From: Synaphobranchus kaupii
Taxonomy: Eukaryota; Chordata; Actinopteri; Anguilliformes; Synaphobranchidae
Reading direction: 5' to 3'
DNA: 64,000 nt
Assembly (NCBI GenBank): GCA_029718625.1
Contig: CM056380.1
Location: 14,172,286 to 14,236,285 of the forward strand
The number at the start of each line of letters is the position of its first letter. Within the stretch, counting starts at the first letter, position 1. The notes below the pieces were generated by a model that was not told the origin of the DNA, ran no database searches, and saw only the letters and a list, made by a program, of their open reading frames with translations. Shown here piece after piece: positions 54,088-55,279 of the stretch. A program made the translations under genes and the position numbers.

Positions 54088-55279
54088 GCTGTTAATATTA
54101 TTTTCAAATCTGTTTAGATCTGCCTCCTAAGGATTGTGCAAAAAAGGCTTGTTTTCATCAGTCAACAATAAAAACATTAAATTTGAGAGTAAAACAGATT
54201 AAATAAAATGTCAAAGGGACTATCTGCCCTTTCTCGTTCTCTCTCGCCCACCCTTTCTCATTCCCTCTCTCACCAGTGCTCTGCCCCTCTTCCCTTCCAT
54301 CTCTCCCTCTCTCTCATTCCCTCTCTCACCAGTGCTCTGCCCCCTCTTCCCTTACATCTCTCCCTCTCTCTCATTCCCTCTCTCACCAGTGCTCTGCCCC
54401 CTCTTCCCTTCCATCTCTCCCTCTCTCTCCTTCCCCTCTCTCACAAATTGAAAGACGACATTTTGACCTGCCCCTCCTCCCCTCTGTCTGTGACTTTTGA
54501 ACTATGACCCCCAAACTGTGAGGGTCGGGGGTGTGTGTGTGTGTGTGTGTGCGTGTGTGTTTGTGCATGTTTTTATTTTTTTTTACAGCACACAGCACTG
54601 CTTGATACCACAACGCAGAAACTTCCACAAAACCAACTTCCACATTTAGCTTCTTACTACTCTAAAATGACATGGTTTCTCAAGATAGTATCTCCCATTT
54701 GGAATAAGGGGTACAACCCACACACAAAAGGATTTATTCATTAAACCAAATTGCATTTGCAGACCACAGAAACCACATAGCAAGCCACAATTTGGTAGCT
54801 TATTCACAGGACCACTAGATCTATCGTGGAGTTCGATTTTTCAGTGGTCTTGTTGGTTTTTCAGTGTGTGTCATAGTGATTTAATGACAGGTAATATTTG
54901 CAGCACATAGAGAAATACTGAAAAAATATAGAGCAAATATACAGTAATAAAAAAAACTATAAACTAATAAATTAGGCTAAAATAAAAATCTGCAGATGAA
55001 ATATTAAATATTTTAAAAGTGCAATTTAAAAGTTTCTAATGACCTGAGGTAAGGCATTGCACAGTCTGTGTGTTACAGATTGGCATTAGCTACAGAAAGG
55101 TGTTAGACTATAGAGATACTATAGAAAGAGGGAACATCCATGTACTCACAGCCGGCTGGGATGTGGATAGCGCTCTGGACGGGCCCCGGAAGGAGGGATG
55201 AGAGGAAAAAGAGGAGGAGGAGAGACGGAGGAGTGCGTGATCTCCTGTCCCCAGCCTGCCGATGCTTCGTTGAAGGCAT
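27..55279 (-). CDS. l1cam: L1-family neural cell adhesion molecule (L1CAM-like), 25 coding exons, 3'-incomplete
   Basis: L1-type molecules are single-pass surface glycoproteins that mediate neuronal adhesion, axon growth and fasciculation by homophilic and heterophilic binding and couple to ankyrin through the cytoplasmic tail. Joining 25 exons (listed separately) gives signal peptide (residues 1 to about 36), mini-exon (44-48), Ig1 (49-146), Ig2 (147-245), Ig3 (246-345), Ig4 (346-437), Ig5 (438-528), Ig6 (529-622), FN1 (623-721), FN2 (722-821), FN3 (822-948), FN4 (949-1048), FN5 (1049-1134) and a membrane segment (about 1145-1168). Each Ig domain keeps its two cysteines, and every intron is GT-AG with matching phase. 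Six Ig plus five FN domains and the membrane-proximal sequence [11 protein letters not shown] fit L1CAM better than NrCAM, neurofascin or CHL1, which remain alternatives. The ankyrin-binding tail is off the left edge. Exon 16 has a one-base frameshift. The human gene occupies far less DNA; here introns are inflated by mobile elements. Confidence 0.92.
168..237. repeat. (GA)n microsatellite
   Basis: Nearly pure GA dinucleotide run. On the minus strand it is a CT tract directly upstream of the acceptor of the transmembrane exon and so may serve as its polypyrimidine tract. Its two strands give spurious open frames. Confidence 0.97.
300..640. repeat. Degenerate tandem repeat, about 18-bp unit
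   Basis: Imperfect repeats of GATCAGCACTGATAATGA with many substitutions and small indels, about 18 copies. No coding potential. Confidence 0.9.
641..1239. other. AT-rich intron, no recognised feature
   Basis: AT-rich intronic sequence of l1cam with no open frame, repeat unit or splice-bounded exon that I can support. Confidence 0.6.
1240..1830. mobile_element. Chimeric Tc1-like remnant
   Basis: Positions 1250-1650 match one arm and the loop of the palindromic element at 9305-10570 (shared GATGGATCA, CTATGGGAATTGGGGG complement and TCAGGAAGTCATGGCATGC). This is fused at about 1668 to a Tc1-type 3' end (GGGGTGCCAATAATTGTGGC) also present at 32350-32460. No transposase frame survives. Confidence 0.75.
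1831..2418. other. Intron with no recognised element
   Basis: Unique-looking intronic sequence 5' to 3' between the Tc1 remnant and exon 24. The short open frames on either strand have no recognisable family features. Confidence 0.5.
2419..2565 (-). CDS. l1cam: l1cam exon 24: FN5, second half
   Basis: Encodes [20 protein letters not shown] then [20 protein letters not shown] and TGFKTDGP. The YNLTVxxxNRT segment carries potential N-glycosylation sites, and KTDG matches human KTNGTG before the membrane stalk. Acceptor TATCAG, donor GTAACA, phase 1 both sides. Confidence 0.92.
2566..3069. other. Intron between exons 23 and 24, with a short (TA)n run
   Basis: Intronic DNA with an A-run followed by (TA)n at about 2732-2760; nothing else recognised. 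Confidence 0.6.
3070..3183 (-). CDS. l1cam: l1cam exon 23: FN5, first half
   Basis: Encodes [20 protein letters not shown] then [18 protein letters not shown]. It corresponds to human [29 protein letters not shown]. Acceptor TCACAG with a GA/CT-rich tract upstream, donor GTGAGA, phase 1 both sides. Confidence 0.92.
3770..4233 (+). mobile_element. LINE fragment: reverse-transcriptase N-terminal region
   Basis: Broken plus-strand frames read [20 protein letters not shown] (3774 on), then [40 protein letters not shown] and KILES. SNPKxFFxY and GDRxxxxNYxPVSLT are signatures of the linker and fingers region of CR1/Rex/L2-type LINE reverse transcriptases. Truncated at both ends with frameshifts, so a dead copy. 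Confidence 0.8.
4234..5036. other. Intron, no recognised element
   Basis: No repeat unit, terminal inverted repeat or coding similarity that I can support. A possible unidentified interspersed repeat. Confidence 0.4.
5037..6985. mobile_element. GGGCCCTAT-ended non-autonomous DNA transposon, long copy
   Basis: Bounded by inverted GGGCCCTATCTT ends with subterminal GCGC/GGCGC-rich motifs on both sides. About 1.95 kb; no transposase frame. A shorter sibling lies at 25840-26977 in the same orientation and is nearly identical over shared parts. No clear target duplication is seen for this copy. Confidence 0.8.
7037..7213 (-). CDS. l1cam: l1cam exon 22: FN4, second half
   Basis: Encodes [20 protein letters not shown] through [20 protein letters not shown] and FATLLDGG. 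SSYRFxLxxxTxxGxG is the FNIII closing motif. Acceptor CCTCAG, donor GTGGAA, phase 1 both sides. Confidence 0.92.
7369..8100. mobile_element. Foldback MITE with TTAA target duplication
   Basis: Inverted termini AGCACAACTGAACTTTGGTA extend about 60 bp (through the ATGAGTCCAAATGGCGAAAT segment) and are flanked on both sides by TTAA (7365-7368 and 8101-8104). TTAA duplication is characteristic of piggyBac and Kolobok elements. No transposase inside. Confidence 0.85.
8212..8334 (-). CDS. l1cam: l1cam exon 21: FN4, first half
   Basis: Encodes [20 protein letters not shown] then [20 protein letters not shown]. The NGVLxGYxLxY motif is typical of FN4 in the L1 family. Acceptor CTGTAG, donor GTGAGT, phase 1 both sides. 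A TTAA-flanked foldback element ends about 110 bp downstream of the donor. Confidence 0.93.
8475..8640. mobile_element. Short MITE copy (GGGCCTGATTTA family), one end degraded
   Basis: Begins GGGCCTGATTTATTAAGA and contains TTAGCATGTGCAAAAC and an inverted TTTTGTGCATGCTAAA; closely related to the complete copy at 53145-53328. Confidence 0.7.
8641..9302. other. Intron, no recognised element
   Basis: Intronic sequence with no supported feature. Confidence 0.5.
9305..10570. mobile_element. Palindromic Tc1-like element with Sleeping Beauty-type IR/DR ends
   Basis: Each end carries two direct repeats built on GAAGTTTACATACAC: outer at 9305-9335 and 10541-10570, inner at about 9493-9522 and 10346-10378, the IR/DR layout of Sleeping Beauty-type Tc1 transposons. 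TA dinucleotides flank both ends. The interior is not transposase: the two halves are inverted copies of each other almost to the centre (loop near 9870-9900), so the whole 1266 bp is one long hairpin. Non-autonomous; depends on a transposase elsewhere. Confidence 0.9.
10573..11628. other. Intron, no recognised element
   Basis: Contains open frames on both strands around 10726-11234 without recognisable domains; looks like an unidentified old repeat or unique intron. Confidence 0.4.
11629..11938. mobile_element. MITE with GCGTCCCAATA ends
   Basis: Starts GGCTGCGTCCCAATACTCGA and ends with the inverse, GAATATTGGGACGCAACC; about 310 bp with subterminal CTCCTCTCCTCC / GGAGGAAAGGAGG inverted tracts. 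Confidence 0.75.
11957..12187. repeat. Tandem duplication of the exon 20 donor region
   Basis: Two roughly 110-bp copies share TGTAAAGCGCTTTGAGA, CGGACTCCATTTTGG, AGTGGAGTGCACA and ACTCACTTCCCTC. The right copy carries the true exon 20 end and donor at 12169-12175; the left carries a look-alike donor (GTGAGT complement at 12038-12043) 131 nt further into the intron. Confidence 0.85.
12175..12424 (-). CDS. l1cam: l1cam exon 20: FN3, second part, with Arg/Glu-rich loop
   Basis: Encodes [16 protein letters not shown], then a basic/acidic run beginning KRGKRERR and continuing as RE dipeptides (about residues 881-895), then [20 protein letters not shown] and the TTPEG domain end. The run comes from a GA-rich stretch inside the exon and sits where mammalian L1 has its dibasic, protease-cleaved loop in FN3; RGKR fits a furin-type RxKR site. 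Acceptor CTGCAG, donor GTGAGT, phase 0 in, phase 1 out. The donor region is duplicated downstream (11957-12187). Confidence 0.92.
12707..12837 (-). CDS. l1cam: l1cam exon 19: FN3, first part
   Basis: Encodes [20 protein letters not shown] then [20 protein letters not shown] and LGYK. Human L1 has [21 protein letters not shown] here. Acceptor CTGCAG, donor GTACTG, phase 1 in, phase 0 out. The 5-kb intron upstream is almost entirely satellite-like repeat. Confidence 0.92.
12870..17730. repeat. 4.8-kb minisatellite, 21-bp units in 42-bp dimers
   Basis: Two alternating 21-bp units, GCACACTTTAACACTAACAC-T and GCACACATTCACTATACAAC-T, form a 42-bp dimer from 12940; variants carry GCACGCATTAACAC and a 6-bp ACCACT insert. 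Beyond about 15700 the array decays into shorter CACTTTCACACTAACACTG units. A SINE interrupts it at 16591-16818. Because 21 and 42 are multiples of three, frames up to 437 codons stay open on both strands; these are artefacts. The array fills the intron between exons 18 and 19. Confidence 0.97.
16591..16818 (-). mobile_element. tRNA-derived SINE (minus) inside the minisatellite
   Basis: On the minus strand: GGCGGCAGTGTAGTATAATG head with A-box TAGTATAATGG, B-box GGTTCGATTCC and tail GTCGCTCTGGATAAGAGCGT / CTGCTAAATGCC followed by TGTAATG repeats. Same family as 31184-31428. Confidence 0.92.
17815..18040 (-). CDS. l1cam: l1cam exon 18: FN2, second part
   Basis: Encodes [20 protein letters not shown] through [20 protein letters not shown] and HSGED. 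The GPGFxYxVxW and [11 protein letters not shown] motifs define the FNIII domain and match human PYEIKVQAVNSQGKGPEP and YSGED. Acceptor CTATAG, donor GTTAGT, phase 0 in, phase 1 out. Confidence 0.93.
18060..18195. repeat. Short tandem repeat, CACACAGACTA type
   Basis: About ten imperfect copies of an 11-bp ACACAGACTAC unit between exons 17 and 18. Confidence 0.9.
18223..18293 (-). CDS. l1cam: l1cam exon 17: FN2, first part
   Basis: Short 71-bp exon encoding [20 protein letters not shown] then TWK. It corresponds to human [21 protein letters not shown]. Acceptor CTCTAG, donor GTCTGT; phase 1 in, phase 0 out. A GA/CT repeat lies directly upstream of the acceptor and may act as a polypyrimidine tract. 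Confidence 0.88.
18300..18374. repeat. (GA)n microsatellite upstream of exon 17
   Basis: GA-rich run interrupted by GACAGC; CT-rich on the minus strand, immediately upstream of the exon 17 acceptor. Confidence 0.95.
18375..18646. other. Intron between exons 16 and 17
   Basis: Contains a TTAGAATTAGAATTAGAATT trimer repeat and a second short GA run near 18468; otherwise nothing recognised. Confidence 0.6.
18647..18845 (-). CDS. l1cam: l1cam exon 16: FN1, second half, with a one-base frameshift
   Basis: The 5' part reads [20 protein letters not shown] onward to CLYRF, then the frame must change to continue as [20 protein letters not shown]. The expected YxFRVxAVN motif is split between two frames at a CCC run (plus-strand GGG, 18722-18724); removing one base restores both frame and length. 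The exon is 199 bp, one more than the phase pattern allows. Acceptor ATCTAG, donor GTACCC (weak). Either an assembly or sequencing indel or a real disabling mutation; all other exons are intact, which favours an error. Confidence 0.85.
18846..19438. other. Intron, simple repeats only
   Basis: Begins with a GACA/GATA tract (18850-18875) and a TTA run (18945-18962); remainder has no supported feature. Confidence 0.6.
19440..19725. repeat. 48-bp tandem repeat, about six copies
   Basis: Unit contains TTCACTGAAGAGCTTTTAAA followed by ATGAGTCAGCATGCTTTTCA; period measured as 48 bp between successive ATTCACTGAA starts (19513, 19561). 48 is a multiple of three, so a minus-strand frame stays open without being a gene. 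Confidence 0.95.
19745..20100. repeat. About 28-30-bp TG-rich tandem repeat
   Basis: Repeats of GTGATGTTATGTATTGTGTG plus TTGCATGT, about eleven copies, ending just before the exon 15 donor. Confidence 0.93.
20108..20209 (-). CDS. l1cam: l1cam exon 15: FN1, first half
   Basis: Encodes [20 protein letters not shown] then [13 protein letters not shown]. The PPKNL start and the RWSPG strand with conserved tryptophan mark an FNIII domain. Acceptor TCTCAG, donor GTAACT, phase 1 both sides. Confidence 0.92.
20285..20475. repeat. About 45-bp degenerate repeat with ATTGGCTG motifs
   Basis: Four to five copies of a unit containing ATCTGATTGGCTGGGGGAA, so the intron between exons 14 and 15 holds a cluster of inverted CCAAT-like ATTGGCT motifs. 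Confidence 0.75.
20548..20672 (-). CDS. l1cam: l1cam exon 14: Ig6, second half
   Basis: Encodes [20 protein letters not shown] then [20 protein letters not shown] with the second Ig6 cysteine. It corresponds to human [23 protein letters not shown]. Acceptor TTTTCAG, donor GTAAGA, phase 2 in, phase 1 out. Confidence 0.92.
20673..21029. other. Intron, no recognised element
   Basis: AT-rich intronic sequence before the 30-bp array; nothing supported. Confidence 0.5.
21030..22140. repeat. 30-bp minisatellite, about 36 copies
   Basis: Unit contains AGTCACACATACAGAATACA then GCTCTACTTAC. Unit period near 30 bp keeps a plus-strand frame open for 155 codons; not a gene. Ends about 20 bp from the exon 13 donor. 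Confidence 0.96.
22161..22317 (-). CDS. l1cam: l1cam exon 13: Ig6, first half
   Basis: Encodes [20 protein letters not shown] then [20 protein letters not shown] with the first Ig6 cysteine. Mammalian L1 carries an integrin-binding RGD near this point; this exon has none. Acceptor ATCAG, donor GTAAGA, phase 1 in, phase 2 out. A 30-bp minisatellite begins just past the donor. Confidence 0.9.
22318..22626. other. Intron, no recognised element
   Basis: Intronic sequence upstream of exon 13 with no supported feature. Confidence 0.5.
22631..23802. mobile_element. TTAA-flanked DNA element with AGGGTAA ends
   Basis: TTAA at 22627-22630 and 23803-23806 flank inverted termini AGGGTAACAAAGCACTAAA and the complement of TAAACC..TTTACCCT. 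Interior carries a TATAAAAG motif (22924-22931) and a GA-rich tract but no transposase. TTAA duplication suggests a Kolobok- or piggyBac-type non-autonomous element. Confidence 0.72.
23807..23960. other. Short intron stretch
   Basis: Intron between the TTAA element and the exon 12 donor; no feature. Confidence 0.6.
23961..24121 (-). CDS. l1cam: l1cam exon 12: Ig5, second half
   Basis: Encodes [20 protein letters not shown] then [20 protein letters not shown] with the second Ig5 cysteine. Acceptor ACACAG, donor GTGAGT, phase 2 in, phase 1 out. The intron upstream carries the nested foldback block 24501-28012. Confidence 0.9.
24572..25580 (+). mobile_element. PIF/Harbinger-type element with decayed Myb-like gene
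   Basis: Termini GGGCCTCATTT and AAATGAGGCCC are flanked by AGT (24569-24571, 25581-25583), a 3-bp duplication as expected for Harbinger. From 24853 broken plus-strand frames read [12 protein letters not shown], then [20 protein letters not shown] and SKAAMWQRI, then a TGGGKGN segment, resembling the Myb/SANT-like accessory protein of Harbinger transposons. Frameshifts and stops kill it; the DDE transposase gene is absent. Confidence 0.78.
25840..26977. mobile_element. GGGCCCTAT-ended element, internally deleted copy
   Basis: Same termini as 5037-6985 and flanked by ACT on both sides (25837-25839, 26978-26980), a 3-bp target duplication that suggests Harbinger-like integration. Lacks about 810 bp present in the long copy; junction near 26092. 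Confidence 0.85.
27181..27640. other. Central part of the foldback element
   Basis: AT-rich loop region between the arms; no coding frame recognised. Confidence 0.5.
28013..28379. other. Intron, no recognised element
   Basis: Intron sequence before the exon 11 donor; nothing supported. Confidence 0.5.
28380..28491 (-). CDS. l1cam: l1cam exon 11: Ig5, first half
   Basis: Encodes [20 protein letters not shown] then [17 protein letters not shown] with the first Ig5 cysteine, matching human LPAKILTADNQTYMAVQG. Acceptor CTACAG, donor GTAAGA, phase 1 in, phase 2 out; the conserved tryptophan codon is split by the intron. Confidence 0.92.
28500..28600. repeat. GA-rich low-complexity tract
   Basis: Purine-rich run upstream (on the minus strand, CT-rich) of the exon 11 acceptor. 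Confidence 0.9.
28741..30275. repeat. Three dispersed copies of a roughly 110-bp block within one intron
   Basis: Copies near 28741-28862, 29581-29702 and 30098-30275 share GGGGTGGAGTCTGA, AGTGAGGTGGGAGGAGTCA and a GAAGAGGAGTAGTCTGAGGC ending (first two). Between them 29405-29570 holds a roughly 59-bp tandem repeat (CGGACACAGTGCACTGTACA). Locally duplicated intron DNA, not a gene. Confidence 0.85.
30289..30432 (-). CDS. l1cam: l1cam exon 10: Ig4, second half
   Basis: Encodes [20 protein letters not shown] then [20 protein letters not shown] with the second Ig4 cysteine. The NKHGxxLxNxYIxV ending matches human NRHGLLLANAYIYV. Acceptor CTGCAG, donor GTGAGT, phase 1 both sides. Confidence 0.92.
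30590..30645. repeat. (AT)n microsatellite
   Basis: Pure AT run immediately before the chimeric Tc1 element, a typical TA-rich insertion target. Confidence 0.97.
31184..31428 (+). mobile_element. tRNA-derived SINE (plus)
   Basis: A-box TAGTATAATGG (31196 on), B-box GGTTCGATTCC (about 31240) and tail GTCGCTCTGGATAAGAGCGT / CTGCTAAATGCC then TGTAATG repeats. Inserted inside the palindrome module after GATATGC, which resumes as ATATGCAGTAGATATGG on the right, giving a short target duplication. Confidence 0.93.
31541..32352 (+). pseudogene. Decayed Tc1 transposase
   Basis: C-terminal two-thirds of a Tc1/mariner DD34E transposase. Catalytic-region motifs WSDE and [11 protein letters not shown] are visible but lie in different frames separated by frameshifts near 31770 and about 31970-32120. 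The N-terminal DNA-binding part is missing, replaced by the palindrome module. Confidence 0.85.
32590..32930 (-). mobile_element. Possible second SINE-like repeat
   Basis: On the minus strand a B-box-like GGGTTTGATCCCCGGTCCTG lies near 32890, followed by a low-AT body. No clear A-box or tail boundaries; family not recognised. Confidence 0.35.
32950..33173. repeat. About 60-bp tandem repeat, left part
   Basis: Repeats of TGTATAATTGTGTACTTGTG / TAGTTTGCTCAGCGTTGTG. It resumes at 34681-34745 beyond the inserted element 33174-34680. Confidence 0.9.
33174..34680. mobile_element. TIR element made largely of about 205-bp internal repeats
   Basis: Left terminus TGTGACGTGTTCTATCATAA and right terminus (complement TGTGACCTGCTCTATCAAAA) are inverted and continue matching through CAGTCG. 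Between them about six imperfect units of roughly 200 bp each contain a GGGTTTCATCTTATTTTAC, TCTTGGCTTTCATGATCTG and CTTTTAAACGTAGCATGACA. Inserted into the 60-bp array with a 2-3 bp duplication (AT or ATT). No transposase frame. Confidence 0.8.
34681..34745. repeat. About 60-bp tandem repeat, right part
   Basis: Continuation of the 32950-33173 array, split by the element insertion; abuts the exon 9 donor. Confidence 0.9.
34750..34881 (-). CDS. l1cam: l1cam exon 9: Ig4, first half
   Basis: Encodes [20 protein letters not shown] then [20 protein letters not shown] with the first Ig4 cysteine. AAPxW and YxPGETxRL are conserved in L1. The donor is the non-ideal GTCACT; this is the weakest donor together with exons 16 and 17. 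A tandem repeat and a TIR element lie within 70 bp downstream. Confidence 0.9.
34921..35060. repeat. (CAT)n / (CATCAT) microsatellite
   Basis: Trinucleotide CAT-rich run with interruptions just upstream of the exon 9 acceptor. Confidence 0.92.
35130..35420. repeat. About 45-bp degenerate tandem repeat
   Basis: Six imperfect units built on TATTCAAACCATCCTGATTA and AGCAGTGATC. Confidence 0.75.
35536..35720 (-). CDS. l1cam: l1cam exon 8: Ig3, second half
   Basis: Encodes [20 protein letters not shown] through [20 protein letters not shown] with the second Ig3 cysteine. The PTPxxxW and NDDGEYxCLAxNSLG motifs are L1-family hallmarks. Acceptor CCACAG, donor GTAAGA, phase 2 in, phase 1 out. Confidence 0.93.
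35876..35978. mobile_element. About 100-bp palindromic MITE
   Basis: CCCTTATGGAAATGTAATAT at the left and its inverse ending TTTTTCCATAAGGG at the right, with TACTGCAGTA on both sides. A second copy is at 52470-52576. Confidence 0.85.
36019..36222 (-). mobile_element. Older tRNA-derived SINE copy (minus)
   Basis: Degraded relative of 31184-31428: complement of GCATTTAGCAGACATTCTTA and of CTGGGAATCAAACCTGCAAA is recognisable. Confidence 0.8.
36223..36533. other. Intron before the exon 7 donor
   Basis: Contains CACAGTCACA-type short repeats from about 36395; nothing else. Confidence 0.6.
36534..36648 (-). CDS. l1cam: l1cam exon 7: Ig3, first half
   Basis: Encodes [20 protein letters not shown] then [12 protein letters not shown] with the first Ig3 cysteine. 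Human L1 has [20 protein letters not shown] here, so the alignment is direct. Acceptor CCTCCAG, donor GTGAGT, phase 1 in, phase 2 out. Confidence 0.92.
36870..39620 (-). mobile_element. Degenerate L1/Tx1-type LINE, minus strand
   Basis: Reading right to left: a possible ORF1 remnant (39300-39600), endonuclease start [20 protein letters not shown] (38870-38935), RT with [35 protein letters not shown] (38006-38218), CIPGRSI and [12 protein letters not shown] (37850-38000), then the C-terminal [20 protein letters not shown] and [14 protein letters not shown] (37414-37640). Frames are broken repeatedly, so inactive. The family order is that of L1-like LINEs found in fish. Confidence 0.82.
39627..39740. 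repeat. (GA)n low-complexity tract
   Basis: GA-rich run with short interruptions between two LINE pieces. Confidence 0.95.
39750..40335 (-). mobile_element. Noncoding LINE-associated repeat, copy 1
   Basis: Shares CCTCCAATAATGTGAAC, GACACCGTACAAATATGTGA and TTTCCCTTTGTGC with 41590-42050. Probably LINE untranslated region; which copy it belongs to is unclear. Confidence 0.6.
40340..41585 (-). mobile_element. Second degenerate LINE, ORF2 C-terminal part, minus strand
   Basis: Broken minus frames show [40 protein letters not shown] (41011-41226) and downstream pieces, homologous to the end of the L1-like ORF2 in the neighbouring copy. Confidence 0.75.
41590..42050 (-). mobile_element. Noncoding LINE-associated repeat, copy 2
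   Basis: Second copy of the AT-rich repeat at 39750-40335. Confidence 0.6.
42205..42815. repeat. 20-bp minisatellite, about 30 copies
   Basis: Unit GGTAGGGGATAGGGAGGATA, highly homogeneous, strand-asymmetric purine-rich. Frame-open on the minus strand by chance. Located 22 bp from the exon 6 donor. Confidence 0.98.
42837..43007 (-). CDS. l1cam: l1cam exon 6: Ig2, second half
   Basis: Encodes [20 protein letters not shown] followed by the second Ig2 cysteine ([15 protein letters not shown]). The LYFANV and SDYxCxAHF/Y motifs match L1CAM closely. Acceptor CTGCAG, donor GTGAGT, phase 1 both sides. A 20-bp minisatellite begins about 20 bp downstream of the donor. Confidence 0.93.
43195..43492. 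repeat. About 31-bp minisatellite abutting exon 5
   Basis: Unit CACAGACACAGGTAGAAGCT plus GAAGACAGA, about ten copies, ending at the exon 5 donor. Confidence 0.96.
43498..43620 (-). CDS. l1cam: l1cam exon 5: Ig2, first half
   Basis: Encodes [20 protein letters not shown] and the first Ig2 cysteine ([19 protein letters not shown]). The proline-rich CNPP and the IxWM motifs are characteristic of L1-family Ig2. Acceptor TTTTCAG, donor GTGAGT, phase 1 on both sides. A 31-bp tandem repeat begins just beyond the donor. Confidence 0.92.
43621..43780. other. Intron with poly-G run
   Basis: Long G homopolymer at about 43635-43662 directly upstream (minus-strand poly-C) of the exon 5 acceptor; likely a polypyrimidine tract. 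Run length may be unreliable. Confidence 0.8.
43781..44400 (+). mobile_element. LINE reverse-transcriptase fragment, palm region
   Basis: From about 43858 the plus strand reads [20 protein letters not shown], the conserved PQGSVLGPxLFxIYINDL motif of CR1/Rex-type LINE RT, followed by further broken sequence. Likely the same family as 3770-4233. Confidence 0.78.
44658..46279 (-). mobile_element. Complete-length but dead Tc1-like transposon
   Basis: Inverted ends CAGTCAAGCCGGAAAGTCTG and its inverse, about 200 bp long, flanked by TA on both sides (44656-44657, 46280-46281); 1622 bp, the usual Tc1 size. Encloses a broken minus-strand transposase. Confidence 0.92.
44881..45896 (-). pseudogene. 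Tc1 transposase pseudogene
   Basis: N-terminal part intact from the ATG at 45896 ([20 protein letters not shown], paired helix-turn-helix with GRPAKLS hook). Frame breaks near 45480; the WSDETK catalytic motif is followed directly by a stop; a further shift destroys the DNDPKH-type second catalytic motif; the third, [20 protein letters not shown], survives. Fossil copy. Confidence 0.9.
46286..46415. repeat. Direct duplication of about 60 bp
   Basis: CAGTGACCCTTGGCAGGTTT / AAGTCCAAGCTTGAAACAGT occurs twice about 78 bp apart, directly beside the Tc1 element. Confidence 0.9.
46416..46953. other. Intron, no recognised element
   Basis: AT-rich intron before the exon 4 donor. Confidence 0.5.
46954..47144 (-). 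CDS. l1cam: l1cam exon 4: Ig1, second half
   Basis: Encodes [20 protein letters not shown] through the second Ig1 cysteine ([19 protein letters not shown]). The tryptophan-bearing strand C and the YxCxAxN motif are typical of the L1 family. Phase 2 in (AT|G), phase 1 out, donor GTGAGT. Confidence 0.92.
47285..47710. repeat. About 25-bp minisatellite, about 15 copies
   Basis: Unit ATAGACTGTGTGGGAATTGT plus CTGGT between exons 3 and 4. Flanking 47710-47860 contains a second duplicated segment (GTTCTGTCTGACTAACTCCA twice). Confidence 0.95.
47901..48003 (-). CDS. l1cam: l1cam exon 3: Ig1, first half
   Basis: Encodes [20 protein letters not shown] then the first Ig1 cysteine ([12 protein letters not shown]). 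Acceptor CTTACAG at 48004-48010; donor GTCAGT; enters in phase 1, leaves in phase 2 (AT|G). A complete hAT transposon starts only 58 bp upstream of this acceptor, inside the preceding intron, so the branch point must lie within that short stretch or within the transposon end. Confidence 0.9.
48471..51373 (+). CDS. hAT transposase with BED zinc finger, three exons (48471-48622, 49452-50839, 50994-51373)
   Basis: DNA transposase acting by cut-and-paste on the ends of its own element in the nucleus. Exon 1 (ATG at 48471) encodes a BED finger, [20 protein letters not shown] then HLKLH. Exon 2 encodes the RNase H-like core: [20 protein letters not shown] with a catalytic Asp, [12 protein letters not shown] with the second, [10 protein letters not shown] and NTRWNST. 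Exon 3 ends with the hAT dimerisation region [16 protein letters not shown] through [11 protein letters not shown] and a TAG. Donors CG|GTAAGT and G|GTAAAT, acceptors TTACAG and TTGCCAG; phases 2 and 1 match, giving 639 residues with no internal stop. Appears intact, so possibly active. A domesticated ZBED gene is the alternative but the intact termini argue for a transposon. Confidence 0.88.
48937..49196. mobile_element. MITE inside intron 1 of the hAT transposase
   Basis: Inverted arms of about 90 bp: CACTCTCTCCAGCACACCAG, CCATTGACAAAAA and CTGCTGCCTCA on the left return inverted on the right. Younger than the hAT copy it sits in. Confidence 0.82.
52043..52469. other. Intron, no recognised element
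   Basis: Intron between the hAT element and a small palindromic MITE; nothing supported. Confidence 0.5.
52470..52576. mobile_element. About 105-bp palindromic MITE, second copy
   Basis: Same termini and TACTGCAGTA motif as 35876-35978, with an internal ATATTTTAAATATATATTTA duplication. Confidence 0.85.
52710..53144. other. Possible Harbinger-like end fragment and intron
   Basis: GGGCCTCATTCATGAAACAT at 52713 resembles the end of the element at 24572, but no partner terminus was found; remainder unrecognised. Confidence 0.4.
53145..53328. mobile_element. 184-bp MITE (GGGCCTGATTTA family)
   Basis: AGGGCCTGATTTACTAAG and its inverse enclose nested inverted TTAGCACGTGCAAAAC motifs; sibling of 8475-8640. 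Confidence 0.88.
53329..53655. other. Intron downstream of the mini-exon
   Basis: Pyrimidine-rich intronic sequence flanking the mini-exon donor side; may hold splicing regulatory sites but none is identified. Confidence 0.5.
53656..53670 (-). CDS. l1cam: l1cam 15-bp mini-exon (exon 2)
   Basis: A 15-nt segment lies between an AACAG acceptor and a perfect GTAAGT donor, phase 1 on both sides, so it can be included or skipped without changing frame. It encodes YQISN just after the signal peptide, the position and exact size of the mammalian L1CAM mini-exon (YEGHH), which is included in neurons and skipped in other tissues. Flanking exons also join in frame without it. Found by eye from splice signals and length only, so it needs transcript support. 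Confidence 0.72.
53744..54766. mobile_element. Foldback block next to the mini-exon
   Basis: Left arm 53744-53940 (GGTCTGCAAATGTAATTTGG, CCCCTTATTCCAAATGGGAG, AGTAAGAAGCTAAA) returns inverted at about 54575-54766. The centre holds (AC)n at 53958-54006, (GT)n at 54048-54085, a 57-bp CT-rich tandem repeat (54225-54440) and (TG)n at 54530-54552. No coding content. Confidence 0.82.
54225..54440. repeat. 57-bp CT-rich tandem repeat, three copies
   Basis: Unit contains CATTCCCTCTCTCACCAGTG then CTCTGCCCCCTCTTCCC. Confidence 0.93.
54767..55149. other. Intron 1, no recognised element
   Basis: AT-rich intron immediately downstream of exon 1. Confidence 0.5.
55150..55279 (-). CDS. l1cam: l1cam coding exon 1: start codon and signal peptide
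   Basis: Forty-three codons plus one base. The ATG (complement of 55277-55279) is preceded two codons upstream by an in-frame TGA, so it is the first possible start in this frame. A basic N-terminus is followed by a hydrophobic core ([14 protein letters not shown]) and a likely cleavage site around VQS/A; the mature start IHIPAG resembles the IQIPEE of mammalian L1. The donor is GTGAGT (phase 1). This exon is too short for a simple ORF screen. Any 5' UTR exons upstream are unidentified. Confidence 0.85.

Noticed and set aside
27..55279. NrCAM, neurofascin or CHL1 instead of L1CAM
   Set aside because: Membrane-proximal [10 protein letters not shown]...[11 protein letters not shown], the 15-bp mini-exon and Ig2/FN2 motifs fit L1CAM better; not fully excluded without a phylogeny.
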